64,000 nt of DNA from assembly GCA_037367405.1 (NCBI GenBank), contig JAZKJV010000679.1:434001-498000 (forward strand), written 5' to 3'. Source of the stretch: Ottelia alismoides (taxonomy: Eukaryota; Streptophyta; Magnoliopsida; Alismatales; Hydrocharitaceae). The notes below the pieces were generated by a model. The model made no database searches. It was not told the DNA's origin and saw only the letters and a program-made list of their open reading frames with translations. Every line of letters starts with the position of its first letter. Within the stretch, counting starts at the first letter, position 1. The position numbers and the translations under genes are program-made. Below, one piece after another: positions 31,023 to 42,622 of the stretch.

Positions 31023-32374
31023 TTCCAAATTGAGATCCTATCATGGAACGTGAGGGGTCTGGGTGACCCAGCGAAGAGAAGGGTTTTGGGCTCAAGGTTT
31101 GTGGAGTGGGGTTGTGATGATGTGTTCTTGCAGGAAACCAAGCTAAGCTCGATCTCGAGCTGTGATTGACTTTCTTTTGGTGACGACGCCATTTTCGACT
31201 TTGACTTGATTGGGGCGGTTGGCGGGGGGGAGGGGGGGCTGCTTATTGTGTGGAAGGGCTCCGTCTTCCCGTGCCGTGCGGAGCTGAGGGGGTACACGTT
31301 CTAACAATTCTGCTTGAATGTCGTCGCTCGGGGCGGCGCTGGCGATTTCTTGCCTTTATGGTCCGTGCCAGGCGTCGGAGCGGCAATAGCTGTGGTTGGA
31401 CCTGAGACTTGCCAAGGAGGCCTTTCCGGGCGTGCCCTGGCTGGTCGGAGGTGACTTCAACATCACCTTGCTCTCGTCTGATAGGCCGGGACTGCGGGGC
31501 GGGCAGGACCCCAGCTCTGAGGCCTTCGTTGACACGGTGGAGTCGCTAGAGTTGGAGGTGATGTATGCGACTGGCTCTAGGTACACTTGGTGCAACTCCA
31601 ACTCAAGATCGCGCCTTGACCGCTTCCTGGCGTCGTATGAGCTCCTGGCGGTGTACCTGCTCGTGTTCGTGGCTGCGAGGCTGCGCACTCGATCTGATCA
31701 CACCCATCCTTTGGGACTCAGGCGGTCCTCTGCCCGCTCGTGGCTTCTTCCGCTATGAGAAGGCTTGGTTGCTCGAGAGTTCGTTCAGGGACCTGGTGGT
31801 GTCGCACTGGGGGTCGGTTGCCGTGAACGGGACAGTGACGACGAGGTTCGTCCAGAAGCTGAGCTCTCTGCGGGCGAGGTTGTGCGCTTTTAAGTGGGAA
31901 TCAGGGGAGCACCGATGGGCTACCAGGATGAATGCGGAGGGCGTCGTCAGCATGCTCGATGCCTTAGAAGATGAGCGTCCCTTGGTGGGGGACGAGCTGG
32001 AACGTCGCTATGTGACACAGAAGATGATCCTCGACGAGGACAAGAGAAGGGTCAGCGAATGGAGGCAGAGATCCAGACACAAATGGCTTACAGAGAGGGA
32101 CGCAAACACGACCCTTTTTCCACAGGGTTGCCAGCGGGCGGCAGAGGAAGAACTACATTAGATCGATGCTCATTGAGGGGGAGGTGGTGGAGGGAAACGT
32201 TGAGCTGGGGAGGGCAATAGCAAACCACTTCCACAGGGTCTCCGCGAGGGCTACCGCTAGGCATTGGAGATGGACGGGCTTGGGCGCGGTGCGTCTTTCG
32301 GACGTTCACGCGTCTAGCCTAACCATGTCGGTTACGATGGAGGAACTCAAAGCGGCGATGTGGGTCCTCGACGG
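31023..32374 (+). pseudogene. LINE ORF2 part 1: APE endonuclease and RT start
   Basis: The endonuclease opens with ILSWNVRGLGDPAKR, then FLQETKL with the catalytic glutamate, and later WLVGGDFNITL (about 31438-31470). A linker follows with FFRYEKAWL, SRHKWLTERDANT and, just before the break, EELKAAMWVLDGD. Frames change at least three times. The host frame stops dead at 32374, where the LTR element enters. Confidence 0.8.
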
Positions 32375-32845
32375 TGATGCAGCGTGAAATGGAAATATAG
32401 GGCTGCATTTATTTAAATTTTATCCGTTAATTTTATTTACGTTTATTTGAGTCGTCGTAATTTTAATTAAATAAAAGAGATCGCATGTGATCTCTAAAGT
32501 AGTTAGTTTCAATTTGAATTTCAAATTAGTCGGTTAGTCGGTTAGAGTCAAATTAGGATAATTAGTTTGAATTTGAATTTGAGTTGCTCTTTTGTAATCT
32601 CATCCCTCCTATATAAAGGGCTGATAGGCTAGTTATCTAGGGAGTTCAGTTGATAATTAATTTGAGATTTTTATCTCTATCCCTCTCTCGTCTCTCTCCT
32701 TCCCCACGTGGTCTTCACGTTTCTCTCTTCCAACCCCTCGTGTTCCCAACGAGCTTCTCTTCTCAACCCCTCCAATTTATTCTTCCACCAAAAATTCCAC
32801 CGCTCAAATTTATTTTCCGCCATCGTCGAATCTCCGTTTGCATCA
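32375..32845 (+). repeat. 5' LTR of the non-autonomous element
   Basis: TG...CA, with TATATAAAGGG at about 32610-32620 as candidate TATA box. Ends immediately before ATT and the primer site. Confidence 0.9.
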
Positions 32846-32847
32846 AT

Positions 32848-32859
32848 TGGTATCAGAGC
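32848..32859 (+). other. Primer binding site, tRNA-Met
   Basis: TGGTATCAGAGC, two bases after the LTR; the next bases are the ATG of the small ORF. Confidence 0.9.
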
Positions 32860-33294
32860 ATGGCTTACAGATCGTCCTCACGATCTGACGATCCGTCCAG
32901 ACGTTCGCACCGACATGCATCGAAGGACTATCATTCATCGGAGAGGAAACGACGAGCCAAAGAAGCTTACAACAAGGAGACGATGGACGCACTGCGTGAT
33001 TTCCAGTCCAAATGTCAAGATTTCCAGTCCAAATGTCGAGACATGATGGCTAATCTCGAAGCTCTATGCGCCACCATATCAAAACCTTCGACCATGGAAG
33101 CCACTGTGCAGACTCACGATGAAGAAAATACCGAAAATATCGCCGTCATCGATGATTTATACGTAGTCCAGGTCGTTTCAGAAGACAAAACAATCGAACT
33201 GCTTGCTGTCCAGTCCTTATTGGAGCAGCCATCACCGTCGGCAACAACTATCTCACCGTCTCTGGCCGTCCCGACACGGCTCCAACCATCTTAG
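32860..33294 (+). CDS. Small ORF of the non-autonomous LTR element (144 aa)
   Basis: The ATG overlaps the end of the primer site. The protein opens MAYRSSSRSDDPSRRSHRHA, continues with a basic stretch (SERKRRAKEAYNKETMDALR), two FQSKC repeats (FQSKCQD then FQSKCRD) in a likely helix, and a hydrophilic acidic tail. No zinc knuckle, protease or known gag motif is visible. The same opening is recognisable, decayed, directly after the primer sites of the elements at 42119 and 42623, so the ORF start is a family trait. It may be a reduced gag or an RNA-binding factor; function unknown. Confidence 0.6.
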   Translation: MAYRSSSRSDDPSRRSHRHASKDYHSSERKRRAKEAYNKETMDALRDFQSKCQDFQSKCRDMMANLEALCATISKPSTMEATVQTHDEENTENIAVIDDLYVVQVVSEDKTIELLAVQSLLEQPSPSATTISPSLAVPTRLQPS

Positions 33295-33299
33295 GTACT

Positions 33300-34228
33300 C
33301 CCCTTGCCGTACACGATGACCACGACCCCGCCCTCAATGATTTCTTCCCCATCTGCAGCCCCAAACACCCTGCCAGCCCCGCATTCAGCCCCTTCCGCCG
33401 CCCCCGTGCCCCCAACATCCAGTCCAGCCCCGCCCTCGAGCCTCTCTCAGCCCCTGCATCTTCTCCCAACACCCCTGCACCCCCCCCCCCATTCCTCGCC
33501 GAACAGACCCCAGAACCCCTCCCGCACCCCCTGCTACCCAGCCCACAGCCTCAACGCCCCCTCTCGTCACCATTGCACCTCCTGCGGTGCACCCCCGCAG
33601 CACCAGCCCTCCCCCTCCTTCTCTACCACGCCCTCCCCGACCCCCCCCCCACACCTCTTCCCATTGCCATCGCCATTCCTCAAACCCTTCCCCGAAGTCC
33701 ACGACCCCACCCAATGCTGCCCGCAACCCACCGCGGATCGTCCCGACGTGGTCTCTGCCTCACTGCGCGCCGCCACCATCGGAGAACCACGCGCCACCAG
33801 TGCCACCACCCATGCGAGGTCTTGCGACGCCTCCCTGATACAGCCACGAGCCGCCAACGCTGTTGGAACCCTAATCTGAAGGTTCGGCGCCACCTATGCC
33901 GATGGGAAGGAGAACCAAACCCACAGACCCATGAGTTAATTCCGCCAAGGGTCAATTCCCTGAAATTAGGGATCTAGAGGGTCTCTGACAAAATTGCAGG
34001 AAAATCCCTCTTCATAAAAACTTTTACGGGAAGGCCATGATAAAGAGAGTCCCTTACAAACTATGTTTAAGTGAAGGGGTAGAACTATTGCAACCATACC
34101 CCTCAGTGAGAAAGAATTATAAACGTAACATGGAAAAGGAGCGAAATTGGGAGATTCGACCAACAAGCCATGTGGAAATTCTCCATCAACAGCCCGAAGA
34201 TCAAGCAATTCATCGGGAGATGAATTTT
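33300..34228 (+). other. C-rich non-coding interior of the LTR element
   Basis: Very C-rich from 33320 to 33830 with proline-rich open frames in all registers and a run of C at 33481-33489. No domain is visible. The last 400 bases are of ordinary composition and end in the polypurine-like tract. Confidence 0.6.
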
Positions 34229-34244
34229 TCAAGCGGAGGAGAAT

Positions 34245-34714
34245 TGATGCAGCATGAAATGGAAATAGAGCTGCATTTATTTAAATTTTATCCGTTAATT
34301 TTATTTACGTTTATTTGAGTCGTCGTAATTTTAACTAAATAAAAGAGATCGCCTGTGATCTCTAAAGTAGTTAGTTTCAATTTGAATTTCAAATTAGTCG
34401 GTTAGTCGGTTAGAGTCAAATTAGGACAATTAATTTGAATTTGAATTTGAGTTGCTATTTTTGTAATCTCATCCCTCCTATATAAAGGGATGATAGGCTA
34501 GTTATCTAGGGAGTTCAGTTGATAATTAATTTGATATTTTTATCTCTACCCCTCTCTCGTCTCTCTCCTTCCCCACGTGGTCTTCACGTTTCTCTCTTCC
34601 AACCCCTCGTGTTCCCGACGAGTTTCTCTTCTCAACCCCTCCAATTTATTCTTCCACCAAAAATTCCACCGCTCAAATTTATTTCCCGCCATCGTCGAAT
34701 CTCCGTTTGCATCA
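34245..34714 (+). repeat. 3' LTR of the non-autonomous element
   Basis: 470 bp, same ends as the 5' LTR. The LINE frame resumes directly after AACGG. Confidence 0.9.
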
Positions 34715-34719
34715 AACGG

Positions 34720-36912
34720 TGACAGCACGCCAGGTCCAGATGGCTTCCCTATTTCTTTCTATAAAGATTTCTGGGACCTGGTTGGCGGGGAGGTGCTTGA
34801 TGTGGTGAAGGAGTGTTGTATCGGCAACGCGGGCTTCGACCGGCTTAACAAGGCGTTGATTGTCCTTCTTCCGAAGAAGCTCGGGACAGAGAGGATCGAA
34901 GATTTTCGGCCTATCGCTATCTCCAACGCTCTATACTTGATTGTTGCTAAGGTCTTCGCGACTAGACTTAAGCAGGATCCTGGAGCACATCATTTCCCCC
35001 ACCCAGACGTCATTCGTGCCTGGGAGGCAGATTGTAGATAGCCTGGTGATGGCATCTGAGATGATAGCGGACTGGAAAAGAAGCGGCAGACATGCCCTGT
35101 TGTGGAAGGTGGACTTCTCGAAGGCGTTTGACACCCTGGACTGGCACTTTCTTTGGGTGGCTTCATAGATGGGACTTTCCTCTGGATCTCCTGGATGAAG
35201 CGTTGCGTGACCACGGCCTTTATGAAGGTCCTCGACAACGAGCGTCCGGAAGGTGATTTTTTCCAACCTCAGAGGGGGTGCAACAGGGTTGCCCACTCAC
35301 TCCCTTGCTCTTCATCATTGTGGCGGACGTCCTAGCTTGCATGGTCGACAGAGTCCAACAGGTTGGGCTCACGTGCGAATACTCGAGGGGGGATATGAAG
35401 ATCTCGCTTCTTCAATACGCTGATTACACCATTTTCTTCATAGAGGGGGCCTTGACAAGGCTAAAGGCATGGCGGTGATGCTGGAGCTTTTCAGCGACAT
35501 GTCCGGACCGATCCAGAATAGCAGCAAATCCAGGATGGTCCCGTTCTCTATGGATTTGGAGATGGCGGGGCATTGTAGTTCTGCGTTGGCTATCGAGAGT
35601 GTAAATTTGCCCATTCACTACCTGGGTTTGCCGCTCAGCACTGGGAGATCAAAGATGGCAGACTGGCTGCCGCTGGTTGAGAAGGTTGAGAGGCGGCTTG
35701 CAGGTTGGAAGGCGGCGGTCCTCTCGAAGGGGGGATGCCTCGTGCTCTTAAAGGCGGTGCTCTCTGCCATGCCGGTGTACTACACTTCCACAAGGTTGAT
35801 GCCAACGGGCATCAGGAGGAGACTGGAGGGTTTGATGAGGCGGTTCCTGTGGGGCAGGAATGGGCAGGGTCCTGGGATGCACCTGGTTAGCTGGGACGAT
35901 ATTGCTCCGAGGAAGTGCGACGACGGTCTTGGGGTTCATCGTTTGGCGAGCTAAATGAGGCGTTGTTACTAAAGTTGGTGGCAAGAATCTGGGGAGATAT
36001 GTATGACCTCTACTGAGTCTCCTCTGGCGAATCTACGGGGTCGACAGGGCGGCTCCCGAGGGGGTTGGCGGCGGCAGTTTCATCTGGGCGGAAATCCTCG
36101 CCCTTCTGGAGGGCTATTCAGTCTTCCTCTCCCAATTTCTGGGCTTTGTTCAGGCCAGCGCTGGGGGATGGACGATGCTTCGCCTTCTGGAGGGACGACT
36201 GGATTGGTGAGGGGGCGTTATCCTTATGCTTCCCTCGTCTTTTTGCTTTGGCGGCCGACCAGGATGCTCGGGTAGCATTGGTGGGTGGACGGCAATTGGA
36301 TGCCGGCTTTCCGTTCGAACTTCTCCGATCAACGTCTAGAGGAGTTCCTGTTGTTGCTTGACAAGCTGGGGGCAGCGGGTCCCTCCTTGGGGAGAGATCA
36401 CTGGCTCTGGCGTGGGGGTTGTTTCTCCGTGAAGAGGGCCTATTCGACGATCTGCAGGCCCCCACCCTCTCTCGACGGAGCTGGTTAGAGACTGCAACTT
36501 CCTTTGGGGGCTGAGACTTCCAACAAGGATCGGGTTTTTCTTTTGGCTTTTCAGGAAGAAGAGGCTGATGATGCGTGACCGTTGCGCCAGATTGCTGGGC
36601 ACGGTATCTGACACATGTTTGTTGTGCGGTTGGGAGATTGAGACTCTGGAGCATCTTTTTTTCGCATGCCCTTCTGTGACTCCTGTTTGGGACGATCCTG
36701 GCCTAAGATGGGTGGGTAGGGCTGGCGTAGATGATTATTTCAAGAGCTTGGTCGCTGCTAAGCAACATCCGAGAGAGGAGCTTCTGCGACCACTTGCTTT
36801 AGTCTGGTCTATTTGGTTAGCTAGAAACGGGGTGTTGTTTTCGGGTCATAGATTCTACAAGGATAATGGTTGTATCGATGCGTTTGGTCTATTGCGCTCT
36901 TGGCTCGCCTAG
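34720..36912 (+). pseudogene. LINE ORF2 part 2: RT core and zf-RVT domain
   Basis: Resumes with PGPDGFPISFYKDFWDLV, then LLPKK and DFRPIAISNALYLIVAK, SFVPGRQIVDSLVMA, KVDFSKAFDTLDWHF, then QQGCPLTPLLF. The catalytic box at 35416-35427 reads YADY instead of YADD, losing the second catalytic aspartate. The connection region follows (YLGLPL, RRFLWGRNG) and the zinc-binding zf-RVT domain (CLLCGWEIETLEHLFFACP, about 36610-36670), ending at a TAG at 36910. Several frameshifts. Confidence 0.88.
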
Positions 36913-37097
36913 GAGCGTTTCTTGTATTTATTTTTGCCTTCTTTAGTTTTTAATATATCATTGGGGTGAACACCTACGAGTGTCTCCCCCTTTCTTGGCT
37001 TCAAAAAAAAGAAACGTTAGAATCGGCCCAAGAAAAAGAATATAGATTTTTTTGGATATAAGCCCAAGTACGACCCAACTTACATTTTTTAAAAACA

Positions 37098-37350
37098 AAT
37101 GGTCCATGTAACAGACTCCATTTAAGGTAGGAGAAGGCTCAGTTGCTGTTTTGCGAATAAAAACCATCAATCATATTATACTATTGCGTACAAAAAGTAA
37201 ATCCCTTAGCAATTATTTATAATGAAATAGTTTGTAATGGGATACAAGAGTTGTTTTGCGAATAAAAACCGTCAATCGTATTATACTGTCGCCTAAAAAA
37301 TGCAAACCCCTTAGCAATTATTTATAATGAACTAGTTTTTAATGGGGTAC
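37098..37350 (+). repeat. LINE-type 3' tail followed by a 105-bp tandem duplication
   Basis: 37098-37147 resembles the recurrent LINE tail (atgtaacagactccatttaa, then aggctcagttgctg). From 37149, ttttgcgaataaaaacc recurs at 37254 (period 105) and the two copies stay alike to about 37350, sharing cccttagcaattatttataa. Confidence 0.65.
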
Positions 37351-37919
37351 AAGTGTTATTAACAAAGTTTGAAGGGTTGCAAAAGTAAAAAATCAAGATT
37401 TATTGTCATCTTAAATGGCATTGGCGACACCAACTTTAGTGGGCGGTATGTATATAACGTTGTAACTTTGTTGACATCAGTGTAAATTCAGAAAATCATT
37501 GTCAGCAATACAAATTATATCAAAAAATTATCCATGAAAAAATTGATATTCTTTATTAAGGAATGCCCCATGAGAATCTAACTCACACTCATCTTCCAAT
37601 CATCAGATACAGCTCTAATTCCACCTTCCCTACAACCGATGCTGCCTTTCAATTCTAGGGTGGGTGATACCATATGGATTCTCAAGCCAACTAATAGCGG
37701 AGACGCTTTTGCTACACATATGATGGTAATGCTAACTTCACATGTTTCAAATGTTAAATATACACTTGAGTTTTACCCTATTAACTCGAAGGATTGCTTG
37801 TAACATATTCAAGAAAATAACAAGTTTTTTAGAAGAAAAATGGTAAACCACCTTTAGTGGGTGGTCAACTGTAAACTCCTTTTATTACATGTAAACCACT
37901 TACAAGTATGTTACCCGAG
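37351..37919. other. Non-coding spacer
   Basis: AT-rich, nothing recognised. Confidence 0.35.
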
Positions 37920-40600
37920 CTTTACATAATGAGATGCATGTGCTACCATATTTTCAATATAGTGTCTCTCCTTGAAAAAAAACAAGAGTGCTTCTAGCAA
38001 GCCAAATTGCCCAAAACACAACAAATGTTTTGGCCCGGTCGACTCTAGAGCAATATGTTCAGGCACCAAAACCTCTCTGAAACAGATCATGGTTAGAAAC
38101 ATCCAACCATCCGACACCGTCCTTCCACCACACCTCTCTACTGCCGCAAAACCCAAAAAAGGTGATCAATATACTCTTCCTCGCCATCATAGACCATGCA
38201 CGATGATGCAGAAATTGTCACGAAAGGTATTATCACTCGTCTTTTTCTTTTTAATAGCCATATAAACATCTTTACCTAGAGGATGGTTCGAGACATCGTG
38301 GCATATTGTCGATATATTGGTACGAATGGTGGGTGGGGTTGGGGGGGATATTGGTATGGAATGTTGATTTGTTCATGATTTTGTATGGATAGATATCCTA
38401 ATATTAATAACACATTAGGGTTTTGTTGCAGGTTGGGAGCGTTGTCGCCGCACCCCTATGGGGAGAGTGCACCTACTTCCCCCTTGAACCCGCACCCCCC
38501 CTCACCCCACACACACACACAACTCGTTGACCAGACAGTGAGACCTGCAGTTTTTAATGCGGGTTTCGCCCCCTTTTGACGATGGAAATAAATAGCTTTA
38601 AATTGGTTAAAGAAAATCTGCATACACATATTGTACATGTTATAATATTAACATATAAAACTTGCTACATTGCAAGTACTAGTAACCTAGTGATATGGAT
38701 CCATTATAGACTCTGATTTGTATCGATTATCTTTAGTTTAGCTAAAAAAATTAGTATCTAATCTATTTTTAATTTTTATTCATCTTCTTCTTTATGGTTG
38801 AAATGAATGATGTTCTTTATAATAGATATGTTATTATACCTGTTTGCTTGTTTGTTTGATTTGTGATATAGCTTAGCCTTTTGTTCATGCATAGTACACA
38901 ATGTAATATAAATTATATAATACCTACGTGCTAAATACACCTTCGTTATGTTTATGAAGTGTTATGTACGAAATTCGTTAAATCCCTTTTGATATCTGTA
39001 ATTAATCAATTTAACAGGATTAACATATGCGATATAATGCGTATTAATGTGCTAAATATGCCCCACTCTTGCATATAAGTGTGCATTTGTATGTTATTTA
39101 TTTTTTTAAGAACTATGATGATCTTCATCAACAAGAAAATCACATTTTGAGCATTTCCGAGATTTCCACCGGTATTGTATATATATCCAGGTATGTCTTT
39201 AATATATCACTTTCCAGATTGAAAAATGTGATATTGATATCTCAAAACCATGCCTAGAGGGATGTTCTCAATTCTCACTTTCCACAAAAACCTGTAGTCG
39301 TTAATCATCTAAGCTTAAACAGAATGGAAGCGTAGCAATAAATACATAAGCTTTCTTTATCGAGAGACACACATCCCAAAATCCAATGGTCAAGGCCATC
39401 CACTAGGTCCTCATGTATATACAATTCTTCCATAATATTGTCAAACTCCATTACATCCATGTCTAAGAGGTTAAAACTGAAAATCGATAACCACCACAAC
39501 GATGACGAGTTGTCCGCAACCGACGCATCCCTATTAGTTGACAACACGAAGATGCTCGGAATTCTATCATTCAAAGACTCCATCTTCATTTCAGTCGTCC
39601 CACCAAAAATGAGAAGTTCAATGCCACCCAACACTGGGTGCAGATATGAGGCAAACTCCTGCCAGGTAGCGCAAACACCCCTCCCGAAGTTGGAGGGATC
39701 TTCTCACAAAAAATCCTTCCTATACATGTCATTTTTCAAATCATAAATATTCTCAGGTAATTTACACACTATGCCGTTACTGGCTCCCCGAATCCTAACC
39801 ACCCATTTATCCAAAAGTGCCTCATTCATTTCATGTAAATGCAACACCCCAAGACCTATGTGGAAGTTGGAAAATTGGAAGGTAGAAGACTGGTATAGCA
39901 AACCAGCCATTTTTAAGCTAGACGAACCACCCTCCTCTCTAATGGCACCTTGCTTTCCAATCGGCAAGCTGAAGCTGTATCTTCTTTACAACAGGAATCC
40001 AATTCTCCAATCAAAGTTTTCCCATCATAAAGGGAATACCCAAGTATTGTACAAGCAATTGATCCTTCATTGTGCCCAACAAAACCTCACGTCTATCTTC
40101 CTCCTCTGGAAACAACCCAAAGGGAGCAAAAGGGGATTTAGACCCATTTATTTGCAACTCAGAGAAACCATCAAAGATCTGAAGCAATATTATTTATGCC
40201 TCAGCACCTCGAGTTCAGCCCATCTGCATACTGAAGTACAGGAACAAAGAAGTTACTTCTTGTGAAGTCCCTGAAAAACCAACTTCGCACGACCAACCTG
40301 GAGATGATGTTCAAAGCAACCACCATAATTACGACTTACGAGCAACAGAGATCACGAGACATCCTTCCCTGACCCCCATAACGGTTGAAAAAATCGCATA
40401 TAGACCATCCATTTATTAAAACTGAGAAGGAAGAGGTAGTGTTGCATCTTTTCATCCAGGTGAATCGGAAATCCAAAGAAACCTCCCTTATGCAAAGAAC
40501 TCCACAAAAGTTCCGGTCAACAATATCATTGGCCTTCGAGAATCTACCACAATTTCCTTACTTTTCAAAGTAGACCTAACAATTTCCTTACTTTTCAATC
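37920..40600 (-). pseudogene. LINE RT C-terminus to zf-RVT, decayed
   Basis: Read right to left: a YADG-like remnant of the RT box (about 40230), YLGIPF and the W..V.KK region (about 40090-39990), GLGVLHLHEMNEALLDKW (about 39860), PSIFVLSTNRDASVAD (about 39550), and a zf-RVT-like tail at 38230-37930. The order matches an L1-type LINE on the minus strand. A stretch of about 1 kb without similarity (38260-39290) may be a later insertion. Confidence 0.65.
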
Positions 40601-40926
40601 TACCACAATCTCAGGTGCTATCACTAAAGAGTAAGCCATACTTTTACCAAAAACAAATGTGGTCTGGAGCAGTTTGCAACTGGATACCACAAAACATTAG
40701 AAGTATTTTTCCAATTGTAGAACGTTCTTCTTCTTTTCTAAACCCCTCTTGTAATCATTTTCCAGTGAGGGGTGTAGACACAATTTTAGTCTTTAACTTA
40801 AAAATTTTCGCCATCATATCCAATTCCCAACTTTCACTTTTGATAAAATAATTCTCGGCAGGGGATTTGTGTATAATTTTTCCATGCCGGACATTTACCT
40901 CTATTTTATTGGGATATGATTTTCTC

Positions 40927-41160
40927 TATGCAGCATGGAAACCGAAGTAGGGAAAAATTAGGGCTTTTCATCCGCCCACTTTTGTCCGTCTAATTAAATT
41001 ATGGTTTTATTTTCCGTCCATTAAATTAGAGACAATAAATTAATTAGAGCAAGTTGATTTTATAATAGAGTTCATTGCGAATTTTATTTCAATTTAAATA
41101 AGGAGATTGCATGTGATCTTCAATTAAGTAGTTAGTTGGTTAAAGTCAATTAGGAAGGAC
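40927..41160 (+). repeat. LTR fragment related to the 32.4-kb non-autonomous element
   Basis: Begins atgcagcatggaaa and keeps the order of the 32375 LTR: attaaatta...ttattt, gagattgcatgtgatct, taagtagttagtt, ggttaaagtcaattagga. Only the U3 part remains. A short LINE-like stretch (VLVTQKDIEIRWKQYFQKLF) occupies 41160-41221. Confidence 0.55.
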
Positions 41161-41221
41161 ATGTGCTTGTTACTCAAAAGGATATAGAGATTAGATGGAA
41201 GCAATATTTCCAAAAGCTTTT

Positions 41222-42118
41222 TGTTGGGAGGAAAAAATTCATTGCATTAGAAGAGACCTTAGGGCTCTCTTGTATAGGAGAAAATCCATGGGTTAATTAC
41301 AGGAGAGATACATAAAGAAAACATAATTAAGAAAAACAGATAATGTGAGATACAATTATATCAACACTCTCCCTCAAGCTGGAGCATAGATATCTATCAT
41401 GCTCAGCTTGATGCAACACTTCTAGAATGGACCTCTAGCGAGTGCCTTGGTGAAGATGTCAGCAGTCTGATCTCCAGTAGAAACATGGGAGGTGGATATG
41501 AGACCCTTCTGAATCATGTCTCTAGTGTAATGGCAATCCACCTCTATATGCTTAGTCCGTTCATGAAATGCAGGATTATTAGCAATAAATAGAACCGCTT
41601 GATTATCACATAACAGTTGATGAACCTCAACAGTAAGATCAGTCAACAGAGATCTAACACACATCATCTCTGCACTTCCTCCTGTACCATGGCCCTGTAC
41701 TCAGACTCTACACTAGATCTCGCCACCACTGTCTACTTCTTGCTTTTCCATGAAATAAGTGAGCTGCCCACAAAAATAGCAAGGTCAGAAGTAGACTTCC
41801 TGTCTCTGGGGCAACCTGCATAATCTGCATCTGCACAAGCTGTCACCTCAAGAGATTTACCTGTGCTGAATATAAGACCAGTACCTGGTGAATTCTTCAA
41901 ATATCTCAAGATCATATGTACAGCATCCATATGCACCTTCCTGGGTTGTTCCATGAACTAGCTAACTTTGCTCACAACAAAGGAAATATCTGGTATGGTG
42001 ATGGTGGCATATAAGAGCTTCCCAACAAGCTCTCTATATCTCCTCATGTCAACCTCTTCAGTGTCATCATCATACAATCTCATACTCGGATCCATAGGGA
42101 TAGTGACAGGCTTCCACC
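41222..42118 (-). mobile_element. Truncated copia, 3' LTR plus RNase H and RT end
   Basis: On the minus strand: a 145-bp LTR (41366 to 41222, TGTTGATAT...CCCAACA) preceded by polypurine GAGGGAGAG and a decayed coding part with SSLISWKSKK, CADADYAGCPRDRKSTS, LLCDNQAVLFIANNPAFHER and HIEVDCHYTRDMIQKG. It is a diverged relative of the intact copia at 5722: the same motif order, same LTR length class and similar LTR words (TGTAATT.ACCCAT, CTCCTATA.AAGAGAGCC). The 5' part is missing beyond 42118. Confidence 0.85.
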
Positions 42119-42622
42119 CATGGAATGAAATTTCGCGATATTTCGACGAAATTTCGTCGAAATATCGGTTTCGACGGGTCCAGGCTTTCGAAACTACTAT
42201 ATATATATATCGATATCCACGGTTTCAAGCGAAATATCAATATAGAATCTTGAATTTCAGAACACGTGTTGTAACTTCTTTAACGATAAGATGATCATTT
42301 TCTGGACTTGTATTGAGAAGATGATAATAAGTTGAATCTTCTTTCTCCAAACTTCTGTGTGTATTATGTAGGATCGTTGAATTGTGAGAACGATTTAGAA
42401 GCCATGCTCCGATACCACTTAATGTAAATGAAAAAATGAAGAAAGATGAGAAAAGAAAATTGGTACGACCAACCTGGAGACAAGAGAATAACATTGATAA
42501 GGGGTAAAGGGAGGAGAAAGAAGAAGCAGAGGAAAACTATAAATCAACTTCAATTCATAATTGGATAATCTAAGAATTTTTCTTAAACAATGGCATACTA
42601 CCTCCTTTATATATAGAGGTGG
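42119..42622 (-). mobile_element. Non-autonomous LTR element (minus strand), interrupted
   Basis: On the minus strand, TGGTATCGGAGC (complement of 42408-42419) is a primer site with one change, followed by ATGGCTTCTAAATCGTTC, which encodes MASKSF, the family opening seen at 32860. The LTR lies right of the primer site and is broken at 42622 by the plus-strand element; its U3 appears to continue at 45097. The interior runs into the truncated copia at 42118. A ttcgacgaaatttcgtcgaa palindrome lies at about 42137-42160. Confidence 0.65.

Larger units (their letters stand above)
32375..34714 (+). mobile_element. Non-autonomous LTR retrotransposon with one small ORF
   Basis: A 2340-bp element inserted in the LINE RT. 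LTRs are 32375-32845 (471 bp) and 34245-34714 (470 bp), both starting TGATGCAGC and ending TTTGCATCA and differing at few positions. It has a tRNA-Met primer site, a polypurine-like AAGCGGAGGAGAAT before the 3' LTR, and flanks GACGG (32370-32374) and AACGG (34715-34719). The interior has no protease, RT or integrase, only a 144-aa frame and C-rich low-complexity sequence. Relatives lie at 42119-45200. Confidence 0.9.
28924..37015 (+). mobile_element. Near full-length L1-type LINE, split by an LTR element
   Basis: Removing the insert at 32375-34719 leaves about 5.7 kb with the order zinc-knuckle ORF1, endonuclease, RT, zf-RVT, 3' UTR, A-rich end (37002-37014). GTTAGAATC at 28915-28923 and 37016-37024 is a candidate target duplication. 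High GC content contrasts with the AT-rich flanks. Frameshifts in every domain show it is dead. Confidence 0.85.

Noticed and set aside
29683..31095. Minus-strand frames of 110-240 aa
   Set aside because: Shadows of the GC-rich LINE coding strand; LINE motifs are all on the plus strand.
33304..33977. Proline-rich frames up to 191 aa
   Set aside because: Low-complexity interior of an LTR element, open in multiple frames, no domain.
42137..42160. ttcgacgaaatttcgtcgaa palindrome as a transposon end or operator
   Set aside because: Short and isolated, with no matching partner or target duplication.
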